Positions 1 through 12,883 of a DNA stretch of 64,000 nucleotides are shown in pieces (the first letter of the stretch is position 1; each line of letters begins with the position of its first letter). Location: contig RCSZ01000012.1 in the NCBI GenBank assembly GCA_014898425.1, positions 1,984,001 to 2,048,000 of the forward strand, written 5' to 3'. This DNA comes from Botryotinia globosa. Taxonomy: Eukaryota > Ascomycota > Leotiomycetes > Helotiales > Sclerotiniaceae. Both the position numbers and the translations under genes were made by a program. Below the pieces are notes generated by a model. It made no database searches. It worked only from the letters and a program-made list of their open reading frames with translations, and was not told the origin of the DNA.

Positions 1-1
1 T

Positions 2-205
2 AGTGATAAGAATGTTATTGTGGCATTGCCAAATGAAGTAAATATGGTAGCGAAACAAACCTTCAAGAAACCTACCAGAGAAAGTATTGCGACGCCACAT
101 AAGGTTGGATGGAGCAATGGTAGAAGAGATAGTGCGAGAATTGGAGGAAGCAATAGTGGAAGATACAAGTTAGGGAGGGAAGATGTGGTTAACAGTCCTT
201 ACTAA
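2..205 (+). CDS. 3' end of an unidentified protein (truncated by window edge)
   Basis: An open frame runs in from the left edge and stops with TAA at 203-205, giving about 67 C-terminal residues. The composition is basic and Ser/Gly/Arg-rich (a GWSNGRRDSARIGGSNSGRY stretch), which suggests a disordered tail. There is no good start codon inside, so the gene must begin outside the window or in an earlier exon. It converges on the lipoxygenase. I do not recognise a family. It could also be a chance open frame. Confidence 0.4.
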   Translation, partial: SDKNVIVALPNEVNMVAKQTFKKPTRESIATPHKVGWSNGRRDSARIGGSNSGRYKLGREDVVNSPY

Positions 206-889
206 ATGATTGTTTTGCGGATTCTGAGCTGGGGCAAATAAATGGATGGTTTAGTGCGAGGATGGAGCGTGGGGAGTTTTAAGGCTTTTTGTGTTCTTCT
301 TTTCTGGAATGAGGGTTTTTCTTGAGTAGCTTGCTTTTATTAGCTTGCTTGTTTACTTTTCGTTTTGGGGAATGGATTTGATTCAAAGTGCGTTGAGTTT
401 CATGATCGTCTTGTGACAATCGGTCTCGAGAGCAGTTTGATGAGCAGAACGGGACAGGTGATTCAGCACGATTAACAGGAAGAGATACCATGGGTATTCA
501 TACTTTTGAAAAGTATGATGGTGCAGCTGGTATGTCGGCGGAGAAGGCACACCAGGTGTTGTTGAGTATGAGGAGTTGGTAGCTAGCTTGCAGTAGTTAG
601 GAAGTACAGAAATGAATTATCAATATTACTATTATTTGGGATTTGTTATTCTTTGTGCTTGTATATTGGAGGAGGACTTTGTCTACCTAGGTAGGTATAT
701 GTTGATTGTGTGTGCAGAGTGTAATGAATAATGAGCAATGAGAAATAACTGGATAATATCTACATGTTTAAAGGTCTATCTCTAAGTTCTACACCAGGAA
801 AAGTTTAACAGTTAGTTACATAGGATAGCATAGCATATCTCAACGCCCCCTCATCCACAATCCCCCGACACCAATTCCAAATCCACCCC
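206..889. other. Intergenic region between convergent genes
   Basis: This is the shared 3' flank of the partial plus-strand ORF and the minus-strand lipoxygenase. It has no supported gene. It holds one copy of the palindrome TACCTAGGTA at 684-693. Confidence 0.6.
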
Positions 890-3411
890 TCAAATCAAAA
901 TACTCACCGCCGTCCTCTCCGGCGCCAATACCCGATACAAAACCGTCCCATCATCCACCCCCAACGCAATCTCATTAACCGTCCCCTCCAACGCAACCAA
1001 CTCCTCATAAAACCTCCCCGCCACCTCCTCCCTCTCGCCCGCCCCATCACTCTCGCCCGCCACCCCCCGCACGCTCAACGCATACTCCAGGAGCGACTGA
1101 TCGTCTGCCACCACGCTACTCAGCAGATAGGGGAGGTGCGATGCGAGGAGCCAGGAGCGCGGTTCGCGCACGGGCAGGGAATCAATGAGGTGTTTCTCCG
1201 TGTAGGATTCTAGTTCGTGGAGGGAGGAGGGGAGGGGCGCGAATAGGGCGGAGGGTTTGTTCGGGACAAAGGCTTGGTAGTAGTCTTGCAGATAATTGAC
1301 GGCCGTGTGTTGGGTGCTGGCGATGTGGATGCACATTGTGACTGCGTCTGTGAGTTGGTCGAAGGTGGTGAGGGTCGGGAATGAAGAGATGTTGGCGCCC
1401 TCTTCGCTCTGGATCTCGCGACACCAGTTTTGGAGCTGCGTGTCGGAAGAGACGGCCCCGTCGGAGGGATACGCAGACCGCAGCATGCCGGATACGAAAC
1501 GCCGGAGGGTGTACCAGATATGTTTCATGTTGCGCGCGTAGGCGTAGTTGTGGAATTTAGGGGCGTCAAGTTCGGCGAGGGGAAAGCCGCGGGAGGCGAG
1601 ATCGTGCGGGATGTAGCCGCCGACGAAATCGAAGGTTTCGTACTGCGTGCGCACCATTTGGAGACTGCCTTTTGAGGGGAGTCCGTTGATGTGCACGATG
1701 ACTTGGGGGATGAGACTTGCTCTTGCGGCGGCGTTGAGGGGGAGGGTTTTGAGCCAGTGGGGGGCGAGGAGTTGGAATACGGGGTGCGTTTCAGGGAGGT
1801 GGCGGTGGGAGGAGATGATGATTCCTTCTTCGATGAGATGGGTGTGGGTGAGATGGGAACCCAGTTCGTGGGCGTGCCAGTCGGATACTTGGGCGCATTG
1901 TTTTGCGTAGCGCCAGGGCCAATCGGTCGCTTCGTGGGTTTTGGGGGATGAAGGGGAAGTACGTTTGTTGAAGAGAGTGAGAGAATCGGTGATATTGGTC
2001 CGGTAGTCTAGGATTATTGCAAGTGGATGAAGGGTACCATTTGAGAGGAGACTATTTGGGTTAGTACGATTTCATTTTATGATGGTACGAAATTTAGTGC
2101 GTAATGAGAAGAGATGACGGTTAGCCCCACGTAACTTTCTTCATCCTTGCTCAACGGCACGGCTTGGGCTGAATGCAGGGCTGAAGACTTTCCAGCTTAT
2201 GTACGTAGGGGGTACGAAGAAATGTCGTACTTTGTCCAATCAGGATTGATTATGCAAATGACGGCGCTTACGAGATGAAGCTTACAGCTTACAGCTCGTG
2301 CTTGTGCTCGACATACTCTGCAAAGAGATGAAGAAGCAAAAACGTAACTCAACGCAATACAATGGAACGAAACAAAATGTAAAAAACAAGCAAGTCAAAA
2401 AGAAGAAATTCAACACTTACTGAAAAAGACTGACACTCGCACATCCAAACCTCTTCCCATCATCACTCTTCAAATCCTCCCCCTGTGCCACCCCCGCAAA
2501 CTTACGAAAATAGCTACAATCCTGCACATACAATCCTCCCTGCCTCTCTCCCTCCTCAATAACCTTCAAACTATCACTTTTTTCCTGCGCACTAGCTGCC
2601 GCTTTGAACCTTTGAATCCATTCTTTCCCGGCCTTTCTAATCGTCACGGGATTTACCCCCGTGAATTGTTGTTGCGCGTATACCTCGTCACTATACCAAT
2701 CTTTGCGCGTCCCTATATTGGCTACTTTTCCAATATCTCTTCTCTCGTCAAAGAGTTCTTGGTTAACACTTTCGATAAGAGCGAATGTGCGTTGATTTGG
2801 TTCATCGTAGGCGAAATCGAGAAACTTTTCGGGAATCACTTTTTGCACTATGGGGGCTGTGGCGAAGAGTCGCTCTGGTTGAAAGATCTTGAGCGAGTGA
2901 AGAAAATCGACTTTGGGTTCAAGACTTAGATGAGGAGGGTAGCCGTCCGACCCGGGGGTTTGGAATTGGAAGCGTTCTTTCTTTTCTTCAAGAGAGATGG
3001 GGGCAGTAGGAAGATGAGATTCTAATTGATGAACGTCGAAGAAAGAGGTGAATCTATCATTGATCAGCTACTTGTCTCTTGATATTGTATTTTGGGAGAA
3101 TCATACGATTTGTTGACCAGAGAATAAACTTCTGAAACTGCTTTCTTGGTCCCGACATATGTACCCGTGGCGAATTTAGCTTTATTGGAATATTCTTTCA
3201 ATTTGTTATGATCGTGTTCCCCAGCGAATATAGAATGAGCAAGAAGTTCTGCCTTGAGGACTCCATGATTCCATTCATTGGGGAAGCGTTTCGGCGGTGG
3301 AGCCTCATGTTGTCCATGATGTATTATATTTTCAACTTTTTGAAATATGCCCGGCATGTTGAAGAAATGATTGAGAATCCGAACGAGCAAATTGAAGATG
3401 AATGTAAACAT
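890..3411 (-). CDS. Lipoxygenase (fungal, PLAT-less), three exons
   Basis: It inserts oxygen into polyunsaturated fatty acids to make hydroperoxides, precursors of oxylipins. Exons are 3411-3107, 3053-2421 and 2051-890; the introns are 53 and 369 bp, the second with a perfect TACTAAC branch site. The splice gives 699 aa with frame kept. All metal ligands can be read: H374 and H379 (HELGSH), H561 and N565 (QHTAVN), and the C-terminal Ile699. The catalytic-domain signature WYSDEVYAQQQFTGVNP lies around residues 200-215. The segment following the metal helix (THPVFQLLAPHWLKTLPLNA) matches the lipoxygenase core. The N-terminus (MFTFIFNLLVRILNHFF) is hydrophobic and may target or anchor the protein; Met19 is an alternative start. 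The C-terminal Ile is usual in iron enzymes, whereas the secreted manganese enzymes often end in Val. The product position (9- or 13-) cannot be read. Confidence 0.9.
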
Positions 3412-4027
3412 TCGTGGGAGAGACAGAGAGTATGAGGCGGTTATAAATTGATGTCTTGTACCGTGAAAAATGACAAGGTGCAACGAAAGGAATAATTGTA
3501 TACTGCACAAAGATACAAACCAAAACTAATTGGTATATTTGTTTCTCGAGGACGAGGGAAGAGAGGGAATTATGTAGAAAAATCATGGCAGTGCATTGAT
3601 ATTGCTCGGTGTGAAGAGTGGTGGCTCAAGGGCTGACTTGGCTAAAATATTACATGTTGGGGTCCTAGAATGGGATAACAGTCAGCAATTAACTCAGCTG
3701 AAGCCCCAGTTCCACCGGTGTTCCATAACTGCTTAATATCAGGCTGATGCAAATTCGAAATTGTGCAAAAATATCAAATAGTGGCCGAGTATCTTGTGGT
3801 CGGTGTCAACAACCAAGTATGCCAAGATTTCACATAGCTCAAGTAACCAAAATTTGCTCATGGACTTCCTCATTGAGTAACACAAAAAGTTTCATTGCTT
3901 GTAGGTGCTATAATTTCTATCTCGCTGTAGAACTTTTGCATAACCCTTCGCTAATTTCATCAATGTTATTACTAAGAATGTGAGAGGTAAATGAGGTCAT
4001 GCTAGTCGATCTCCCAAAGTTCCTAGA
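3412..4027. other. Intergenic: lipoxygenase promoter and NYN gene 3' flank
   Basis: This is AT-rich sequence upstream of the lipoxygenase start and downstream of the NYN gene. I see no gene; short ORFs here are not supported. Confidence 0.5.
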
Positions 4028-5581
4028 TTACTCCTTCGCCAGTCCTGTCAGTGGTGTTTCGACCTTCTTGTAAATCGCCAGTAACTCCTCGCTGAAATCA
4101 TCCAACATTATAAGCCGAAATTGCTTTCCCCATCGATTGAGGAACGACCGTTTTTTATATTCATGGTTCAATCCACTGCTCCAAGCCACCAGTTCAACGT
4201 TCCATCCTTTCAGAAGCGCCCTCTCCACATTCTTAAAAAATCCTCCCGAGTATTCGGCCTCGGCCCCATCTCCCGTTGCCAAGACAATGGTTGACGGTAT
4301 TGAGTAATCGGCCAAAGTTTCGAGCATTTTCATATGTAATATTTCATCAACGCCCTGCTCGACAAGTCCAGATTTCGTGAATTGTGAGATGGGAGTTTCA
4401 GGTTTGCTAGATTGTCCAGTAAGGTATCCATTTCCTTGTCCTCCTCGCGCTTTTTCCGTCGTGTGCTCCCTTGTTTTATACACCCTATTAAGAACATTGG
4501 TTTCGTAGCCACACGTCTCAGCCTCGTCAAAATGAGGTTCTGAGTCTCTGTTATTTGATCTGGATCCAACCAGGATTCGTTTAGCGACAGGCCTATTTCT
4601 CTCCAAAATTGATGCTAGTAAACAATATGAGAAAGGTGGACTTTCAGCCATCCTTTCACTCTCAGGAAATCGTCGTACGCTTTTTAAAGTGTTCTGAAAT
4701 CCAATTATAATGTTGCTGAAATCAACAAATACATGTATGTCTTTTTTATTTGAAGACCTGACTGCTTCGTCGAGCCTCAATTGGTGTGATAGCTTGTTAA
4801 CTATCCTGAAGCTCTTTTCTTCGTGTGTCAAATGGTGAAGGGGATATATGACGCCCTTTTTGAGGGCCGTATTCTTATTTTCGAGGGTATCAAAGATAAC
4901 AGGACCATTGCCGAAGTATTTTGCGGATTTCGTTCGTGAAGGTGTTTCAACCTCTGATTCAAGTCCGCTACTCTCATTCTCATCCGTCCATGGACCAGAC
5001 AATACCTGCCTCCGTGTCTGTTTGTGTACTCTCGGTGATTGGATATTGAAAAGACGATCTGCAGGAAAGGGAGATCTAACATCTGTTTTCGTTTGAGAGA
5101 TTTGCCTTATCGAAGTCTCTCCCGGGAAAGATATCAAATCTTCCTTGGCCTTTGTTCGAGTCCCCTGTTGTTGTAGTTTCAGAAATTTCGTACCTTGAAC
5201 CTTATCTTTCGATCGTACCGTTCTTGTTTTCGTAACATAGTCTTGGTAAATATCCGGAATATCTGAATCATCCGTCGCAGAAGATGGCAGGCTGTTAAGA
5301 TCAGAAAAGAGCCCTTCAGAGGTATAAGAAGATGGTGCTGACTCATTTCGTTCAGCATCAGGATCTTGACAAGTTGTCGTAGCATCGATACCTAAGTGAT
5401 CCCATATTGGAGTGAAATCACCCAAGGTACGTGCACTCCTCTCTGCTGATGAGGGCTCATCTTCAGGTAGAAAATAGTAAGAATATGGTAAATCGCTGTT
5501 TAAAGTCGAAGCGGATAGGAGACTATGAAGCTCGATGGCACAAGTCAAGTCCCATGGCTGGGATGTATGGGGTTCGATCAT
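4028..5581 (-). CDS. NYN-domain (PIN-like) protein, putative ribonuclease
   Basis: A single-exon ORF of 517 aa. Residues 1-270 are low-complexity and Ser/Thr/Asp-rich. The C-terminal half holds a NYN/PIN-like nuclease fold. Its first strand, ending in the acidic motif VFVDFSNI, lies near residues 281-288. A later acidic motif, VLATGDGAEAEY, sits near residue 435, and WNVELVAWSSGLNHEYK follows. These match the alternating hydrophobic strands and metal-binding Asp residues of NYN proteins (MARF1/limkain class). NYN proteins cleave or bind RNA; the target here is unknown. A linker of about 95 residues sits between the first acidic strand and the rest of the fold, longer than in minimal NYN domains. 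The Met start is the only early ATG and lies after an AT-rich leader. Confidence 0.8.
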   Translation of the reverse strand: MIEPHTSQPWDLTCAIELHSLLSASTLNSDLPYSYYFLPEDEPSSAERSARTLGDFTPIWDHLGIDATTTCQDPDAERNESAPSSYTSEGLFSDLNSLPSSATDDSDIPDIYQDYVTKTRTVRSKDKVQGTKFLKLQQQGTRTKAKEDLISFPGETSIRQISQTKTDVRSPFPADRLFNIQSPRVHKQTRRQVLSGPWTDENESSGLESEVETPSRTKSAKYFGNGPVIFDTLENKNTALKKGVIYPLHHLTHEEKSFRIVNKLSHQLRLDEAVRSSNKKDIHVFVDFSNIIIGFQNTLKSVRRFPESERMAESPPFSYCLLASILERNRPVAKRILVGSRSNNRDSEPHFDEAETCGYETNVLNRVYKTREHTTEKARGGQGNGYLTGQSSKPETPISQFTKSGLVEQGVDEILHMKMLETLADYSIPSTIVLATGDGAEAEYSGGFFKNVERALLKGWNVELVAWSSGLNHEYKKRSFLNRWGKQFRLIMLDDFSEELLAIYKKVETPLTGLAKE

Positions 5582-6958
<1,377 letters not shown>

Positions 6959-7256
6959 ACACAGACATTACAATCACTAATCTTATATTCTCCCTCCCTT
7001 TCAAAGCACAGCTCCCATGTCTTTCAAGTACTATTTCTCATCTCTTTTTGCCAATTCCTATTCCAAACCACGACAAGAAGCTTTCCTTCTTCGTATCGGG
7101 TGAGATGGTTGGAGAAATCGAGGGACTGCTGAAGGCACTAGATCTACGTCTCTCTCGTGGAGTATAAATCACCTCGGATGGTTTACCTATATGTTTTTGA
7201 CTGTCAGATCAATCTATTGAGAAGTCATCATCTAAGCGGAGGAGAAAGAACAAAAG

Positions 7257-7880
7257 TCACCTACGAATATTCCCCGCTCCACCAATGCCATATGATCTGC
7301 GTCGCTCGCCCTGTATATCTTTTGTTGCCGATCCAAAAGATACCCCAGAAATATTGTTCATCCCCTCGTCAGACGGTGGAAATTTTGCTGCCATTCTTAT
7401 CGACTGTCTCTTTTCTGGTAGTGATCTTGTCGTTGAGGGAGTAGGTCTTGGTGTCACTGCAAGCAGATAATAACTCCCAAATTCCCTATTTGAATTATTC
7501 GCCTCGGTTTTCGTGCCTTTCGAGCGATTTGACAAGTGCCAATTTTGGCCAAGTGAAGATCGACGTGATTCTTGGTAGCTTTGAATAGGTTCGGCGATTC
7601 TGTGATCTGAAGGAACAAGAAGTTGTTCACGAGAAGAATTTTCTGCACGATATATTGTATCCGAGGCTCGTCCTGCAATCTTTGATGGAAATCTTGACTT
7701 AGTTCTTGAGCGCTTTTTAGAACCAGATCTCGAACATGAAAAAGATGATGACAAGAAAACAAAGGGTGAAAGAGACACCATATCTATATCTATGTCTGTA
7801 TCTACGCCAAATCTGTGGGGGCAAGTTCGGCAAATGATAGAGAAGGGATGAGAGGAAACGAGAAACCAGATTGGTTGCAA
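7257..7880 (-). CDS. Hypothetical protein, C-terminal exon only
   Basis: An open minus-strand frame of up to 207 aa. The last 150 residues look like a hydrophilic, basic, Ser-rich tail (a KKRSRTKSR cluster) ending in GGAGNIRR. A possible intron (donor GTATGC near 7893, acceptor CCCACAG near 7810) joins in frame to an upstream stretch containing DPYCVGDCLQRKQEPDDVYI, which is also protein-like. I could not find a convincing start or place the protein in a family. Chance ORF is possible. Confidence 0.3.
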   Translation of the reverse strand: MQPIWFLVSSHPFSIICRTCPHRFGVDTDIDIDMVSLSPFVFLSSSFSCSRSGSKKRSRTKSRFPSKIAGRASDTIYRAENSSREQLLVPSDHRIAEPIQSYQESRRSSLGQNWHLSNRSKGTKTEANNSNREFGSYYLLAVTPRPTPSTTRSLPEKRQSIRMAAKFPPSDEGMNNISGVSFGSATKDIQGERRRSYGIGGAGNIRR

Positions 7881-8046
7881 TATATGGCATACCGAATATA
7901 TACATCATCTGGCTCTTGCTTTCTCTGGAGACAATCGCCCACACAATAAGGATCATACTCATTTGGAGACTTGTCAACGGGTTTTCATAGGGTATCCAAA
8001 ATGTGATTATCTTGATTGGGCCATGAGATACATTACCAGTATGACG

Positions 8047-8376
8047 TTACATGATCGCGAATCGCTTGTATGGAAGCTTGTTCTCTGTTTTGGGTATCAT
8101 AAGCATACCTAACGGTTCATTGCAAGAGACATACATACTGACTGGCCCATAAAAAGCAAATTCCCTTCCCTAGTTGTCACTGGATAGATTGCAAATCACC
8201 AACGGCAGCGAGCCATCTACCGTATATGCGTGAAGCCATGTGAAATAGGCATTAGCAGGGGTGAGAGGAGAGACGAATCTCATATAGAAAACGGCACCAG
8301 GGTTCTTTGGAAACACAAGCTTTGTGGGGGCCGCACACACAGGCCATACGAGGCATGCAACGTTATCTTTATCCAT
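8047..8376 (-). CDS. Possible small two-exon protein (92 aa)
   Basis: Exons 8376-8221 and 8169-8047 are joined across a 51-bp intron (GTAGAT donor, CTAG acceptor). This gives a 92-residue protein that starts MDKDNVACLVWPVC and ends YKRFAIM before TAA. Splicing removes an in-frame stop, and the second exon reads as ordinary protein sequence. There is no recognised domain. The donor is not a strong consensus, so the model is tentative. Confidence 0.25.
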
Positions 8377-9952
8377 GTCCAGATCTGCAATGAATTATCA
8401 ACCTGGAAACCCCACAAACAAGCTTTTGCGGGGTACCGATTAAGGTATGTCATGATAGAAAACATGATATCTTGACCTTTCAAACTACTTCATGTGTTTT
8501 GTTGAAATGTTTTCAGTGAAACTTATATAATCTGACTTGGATCAGTCGTTTTCAATCAAGATTATACGAATGAGTAAAAATCAATGCCGATCTCCGTTTA
8601 GCTACTACAGAAAGATCAAAGTTTATATCCCCGATTTCACAAAAACGTTGCAAACATTACGAATGTCTCAAATCCTAATGTCTCATTCCCTATTCACTTT
8701 ACTCATCTTCCTGCAATCTAATCTCCAATCCATCTATCGTGTTACATTGACTTCACTCCAAGTACGGAGCATTGCATCAAGTGTACAGTGACACCCGTCA
8801 AAATGTCCAAACCCGTTTATCGCGCTTCTGCGCATGCTTTACGTGGATGCGTTGCAACTATTCGTTGAGTCGGATTGGTCGAGTCTCATGTTTTGTGTTA
8901 CGTTGTGTACCGCTTTGTGTTACAAATTGGTTTTTATGCGAGTTTATCTTGTTTTTGGAGAATGTGTGTGGGTTTGAGTGCGACAATAATGCAGGCGTGA
9001 AGAGGGGGTACAGACAATCTAGGTATTCTGTTGCTGTGAAAGACGTCAAGTGTGCAGTGATGTATGTCTGATTATGGCATGTCATGTAAGATCTTATGTC
9101 AGGTCTCATACGAGGTCTCATGTGAGATTGAGTTGTGCATGAAGTATCAACATCATTCGAGGCACGTGTAAGAGTTATGAATCTGGGAGACTGCGTGGGT
9201 GGTCTCTGAAATTTGGTATGGGATTTATGATAATATATGATACGAAGAAATAATTTAGGACGTGAGTTCGGAGACATAACAGGAATCCGAGACGGCTATT
9301 TTTCCAAAAATTTGTTTGCTCTGGTTAAATACTTCCGTGCTAGAAAGTCGCACCTATCTTTTCAGAAAAATGCTCTTGGTATAGGAGAGTCGCTGGCGTC
9401 AAGCAGCTCTAATCTTCGTGACCATTGGAAGTTGAGGAGCAAGCGACAATAAAGGTGCGAGATGGTATGGTTGTTTCTCAATACGTGAATTCAATCATAT
9501 GTGCAAGAAAATTGCATTATCTGTTCAACTAGCAATAGGAGAGAGATATACCAAGTGAAATACTGGGAGTGTGTTAAAGAACATACCCACCCATTATTCA
9601 TCAGAGCTCACATCAATAGACATACACTGTGGTGCAGTTTCTACGCATGGCAAGATATGGCTCAATAGAAACATAGTCATGCTTCTAATCCTGCAGATGT
9701 ATATTGGAGATTCTGTGGTGATAAGTCAGTGGGTCAAGAACTGAAAGGTGACTATCGTGATTGTGTCACCAACATGCATGAACCAACTGCATTAGATGTT
9801 GAATTAGTACGATTAGCTATCTCCAAGTAGAAAAATCAAAACTATAAGTTACTAGACACGAATTTATTTTCTATTCCTCTGAAATTAATAAATATCATCG
9901 TGACATCTTCACCATCGCCATCTTCGTCGGGTCGAATAATACTTTCTCTACG
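8377..9952. other. Intergenic stretch before the P450 pseudogene
   Basis: About 1.6 kb without a supported gene. A 139-aa minus-strand ORF at 8858-9277 has no family features and lies in sequence with repeated GTCTCATG-like words, so I do not call it. Confidence 0.4.
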
Positions 9953-11554
9953 ATGTTTCACATCATCCTATCTATATTTGTGGGGGTTTCGGCGTTTTTA
10001 TTGTACACCATTACCAACCAACGAGTCACAAGAAACAAAACCGCACGACAATACAATTGTGATATTCCACTCACTTATCCCCACCTTGATCCAATATCTG
10101 GAATGGATCCGAAGTTTCAAGAGATTCAACAATCTGTACACTATCAGAGCATCACTTTCTCAGCAAATCTCCACAAGAAATATGGGAGGCATTTGAAGTC
10201 ATCAACTTTGGTACTTCCTCATTAAAAAGTATAGATAAGGAAAATATCCAAGCGGTCTATTCTACGAATCATGACGATTGGGGCTATGAGCCCTCAAGAC
10301 CATCTGTCATGGGACCTTTTTGTGGTTGTGGATTTATCACTACAGATGGAGATACATGGCAAAAAGCCAGAGCTCTTCTACGACCAACATTTAGCAAGTC
10401 GAATATCTCGGATCTATCGGCATACAGAGTTGCTGTTGAACAGTTTCTTCGAAATATTCCAGATGATGGGTGTACTACTGTTGACCTGCAACCGTTACTA
10501 GCAAATCTTGTAAGTGTTGCACTTTAGTAAGACTTCAAGCGAAAAGATACTGACGAATTAGTATTTAGAAACATCCTTGAACTTTCTGATAGGTATTTCC
10601 CCAGATACCAGCAATGAAGGTGAAAGGGACAAAGCAACAGAATTCATTAAAGCTTTCAACACATCTATGACTGGCATGGGACTCTCATTTCTGATAGGTC
10701 CTTTCAAATTTCTGATCCCGAGATCACTCACAAATGTTGCTCACAAGCAAGTGTATGACTATATTAACGTTTTAGTTGATAAGGCATTAGAAAAGACAAG
10801 GGAAGAGTCTGCCTACAAGAACAATCCAAATGTACCAACGCAAAAGAGTCTTCTGGAAGGTCTCGCTAAGCAGACTGATGATCGCATAGAGATTCGTCAG
10901 AATGTTATTCAGGGAATGATGGCTGCGCAAGGTACTACATACATGTTGATCGGCAACACATTATTCCTTCTGTCGCGCAATCCGGATCTTTATGAAAGAC
11001 TCCGAAATGAGGTAATATTTGGACCTCGAGGCGTCTTCTGAATTATTGGATCAACTACGAGATCACGTTTTCCTTCAGAACATCCTGCGTGAATGTAAGT
11101 TAAAAGTTTCCGTGCAATTTAAGAATAAATCGGCTCTCTAGCTCTTCGTATATACCCTGTATTCCCCATCATGAACCACATTGCTCTCTACCAAGAGGAG
11201 GGCGTACAAACGGAAAATCTCCAATCTTCACACCGAAAGGTACAACTATATACAAATCAATATGCTTTACATCGTGACGAGAAAGTCTTCGGAAACAATG
11301 TTGAATCTTTCAATCCAGATCGATGGGATTCCGTCAATTGCAAACCAACCTCTTGGGAATATATGCCATTGGGTGGAGGACCACGGGCTTGCGTCGGACA
11401 ACAAAAAGCACTGGTCGAGGCGGCGGATACCGTGGCGAAGATCGCACAGGTGTATAAGGGATTGGAGAGTCGCGACGATAGAGACTGGGAGGGCGAATGG
11501 AAGTTGATGGCGAAGAATGTAAATGGATGTAAAGTTGTATGTATCCCAGCATAA
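9953..11554 (+). pseudogene. Cytochrome P450 (CYP52-clan-like) with several frameshifts
   Basis: A membrane-anchor N-terminus begins at 9953 (MFHIILSIFVGVSAFLLY). P450 sequence continues across two normal introns, 10510-10561 and 11095-11141. The heme region PLGGGPRACVGQQ and the meander NPDRW are readable near the 3' end. The frame breaks at least four times: near 10190-10196 (one base short in a T run), 11012-11016, 11185-11197 and 11240-11255. The last two partly compensate; residues expected between the helix K region and the GKSPIFTPKG strand are missing. The I-helix reads MAAQGTTY, lacking the usual acidic residue before the Thr pair. The first heme-loop Phe is replaced by Leu. The coding signal is otherwise clear, so inactivation looks recent. 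Sequencing error could explain single shifts but not all. Confidence 0.85.
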
Positions 11555-12883
11555 ATCGTTTTACTTGATTGGTAGAACCTTTGTAAATTGAATCTTCGTA
11601 CCATCTATCTTCTCAAGAATCCTGGGTCATAAATGGAATAGGAGAAGCCTCCAAATATACTTCCCGAATGCTCCAACAACCCTGCTTATTCCACGGAGAA
11701 AAATTGTTCTCTGAAAAACTATAAGCATAACCAATCTCGCTTCTTTCTTCTCTGCCCTCAAAACCTCCGCTCGCAACGATATCGGGAGTACATCATTTGG
11801 AACTGAACCTACCGCTCAAGTCAGCCGAACCAAAATTCATACAACATATCAATCAAAACCCCCAAACCATTCCCGCAATTACTTACCCCAATCTGCGAAC
11901 AAGTCCCTCAGTATACATGACCATACTATCGAAACACAAACTCGTAGACAAGCATCATACTCCGCTTCACCATCATATTTCACGGTTAGCGTCATGGTAT
12001 AAAGCAATGCATCAACCACTCAAGTTACGATAGATCAACCCGCCACGGCTATCTTGATGGCGCGGCTCATTGAGCTAAATTCTTTAGGTTAGCAACTGCA
12101 GCAGTTGGCTTCGTTGTACAGTTTGACTTGAAGTATTCAGCTTCATTTTACCAGTTGGATTCATCACCCGCTGCGCTCCATTCAATGATCTCAGGACTCG
12201 TGATAGACACATCGAATGTTAATAAGACATAGGAGATCCATCACAGAGGATATACTTAGAGTGTGTTGCTACTTTGATATGAAGCAGATATCTCATATTC
12301 CATCTGTAGCGAGGCTGTTCTCCTCAACTTTCCCTCGAATCAAGAACAATTTTATCGAAGATCCCCGGGAGATCCTCCTCTCACATCTACATCCATCGTT
12401 TAGAGCAGACTAGAATCGGTGCAGACGGAGTATGCACAAACGACTGTTCTTTAATAGAAGAGTTAGTAACACCCTTTAGTTGTCACAATTCATTCTTATT
12501 TTCGTGTTTACCTCTAAGATCCTTCCACGCTCCTGATCCACATCGTTGATGCAGGCCAATTGCAAACAGTATGACTTTATTCCTTCCTCAAAGTTACGAA
12601 ATCGATTGCGAAATCCATAAAAAGTTGAATTCTTCAGCAAATGGACAAGGCTCGGTAATCCTCATATCGGCGCACCCCAAATACCAAGTCGTGCATCTCT
12701 ACATCCCCCATCTTCAACAAATGATAATGTTGCCCTGCCCGTCTAAAATCTTCCTTCGCTAAAGTCTCCCGAAGATCATTTCTGATATCTTCCAAGCCAA
12801 ATATCACAACCTCGGCTACCTAGGTACTGGAGTTGCTCTCAAAACTGACCATCACTGCAAGATACCGCTTTGATTCCGAACCT

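Noticed and set aside
1182..1951. Plus- and minus-strand ORFs of about 80 aa
   Set aside because: Shadows of the third lipoxygenase exon in other frames.
8858..9277. 139-aa minus-strand ORF
   Set aside because: No family features; His/Thr/Ser-rich with internal short repeats.
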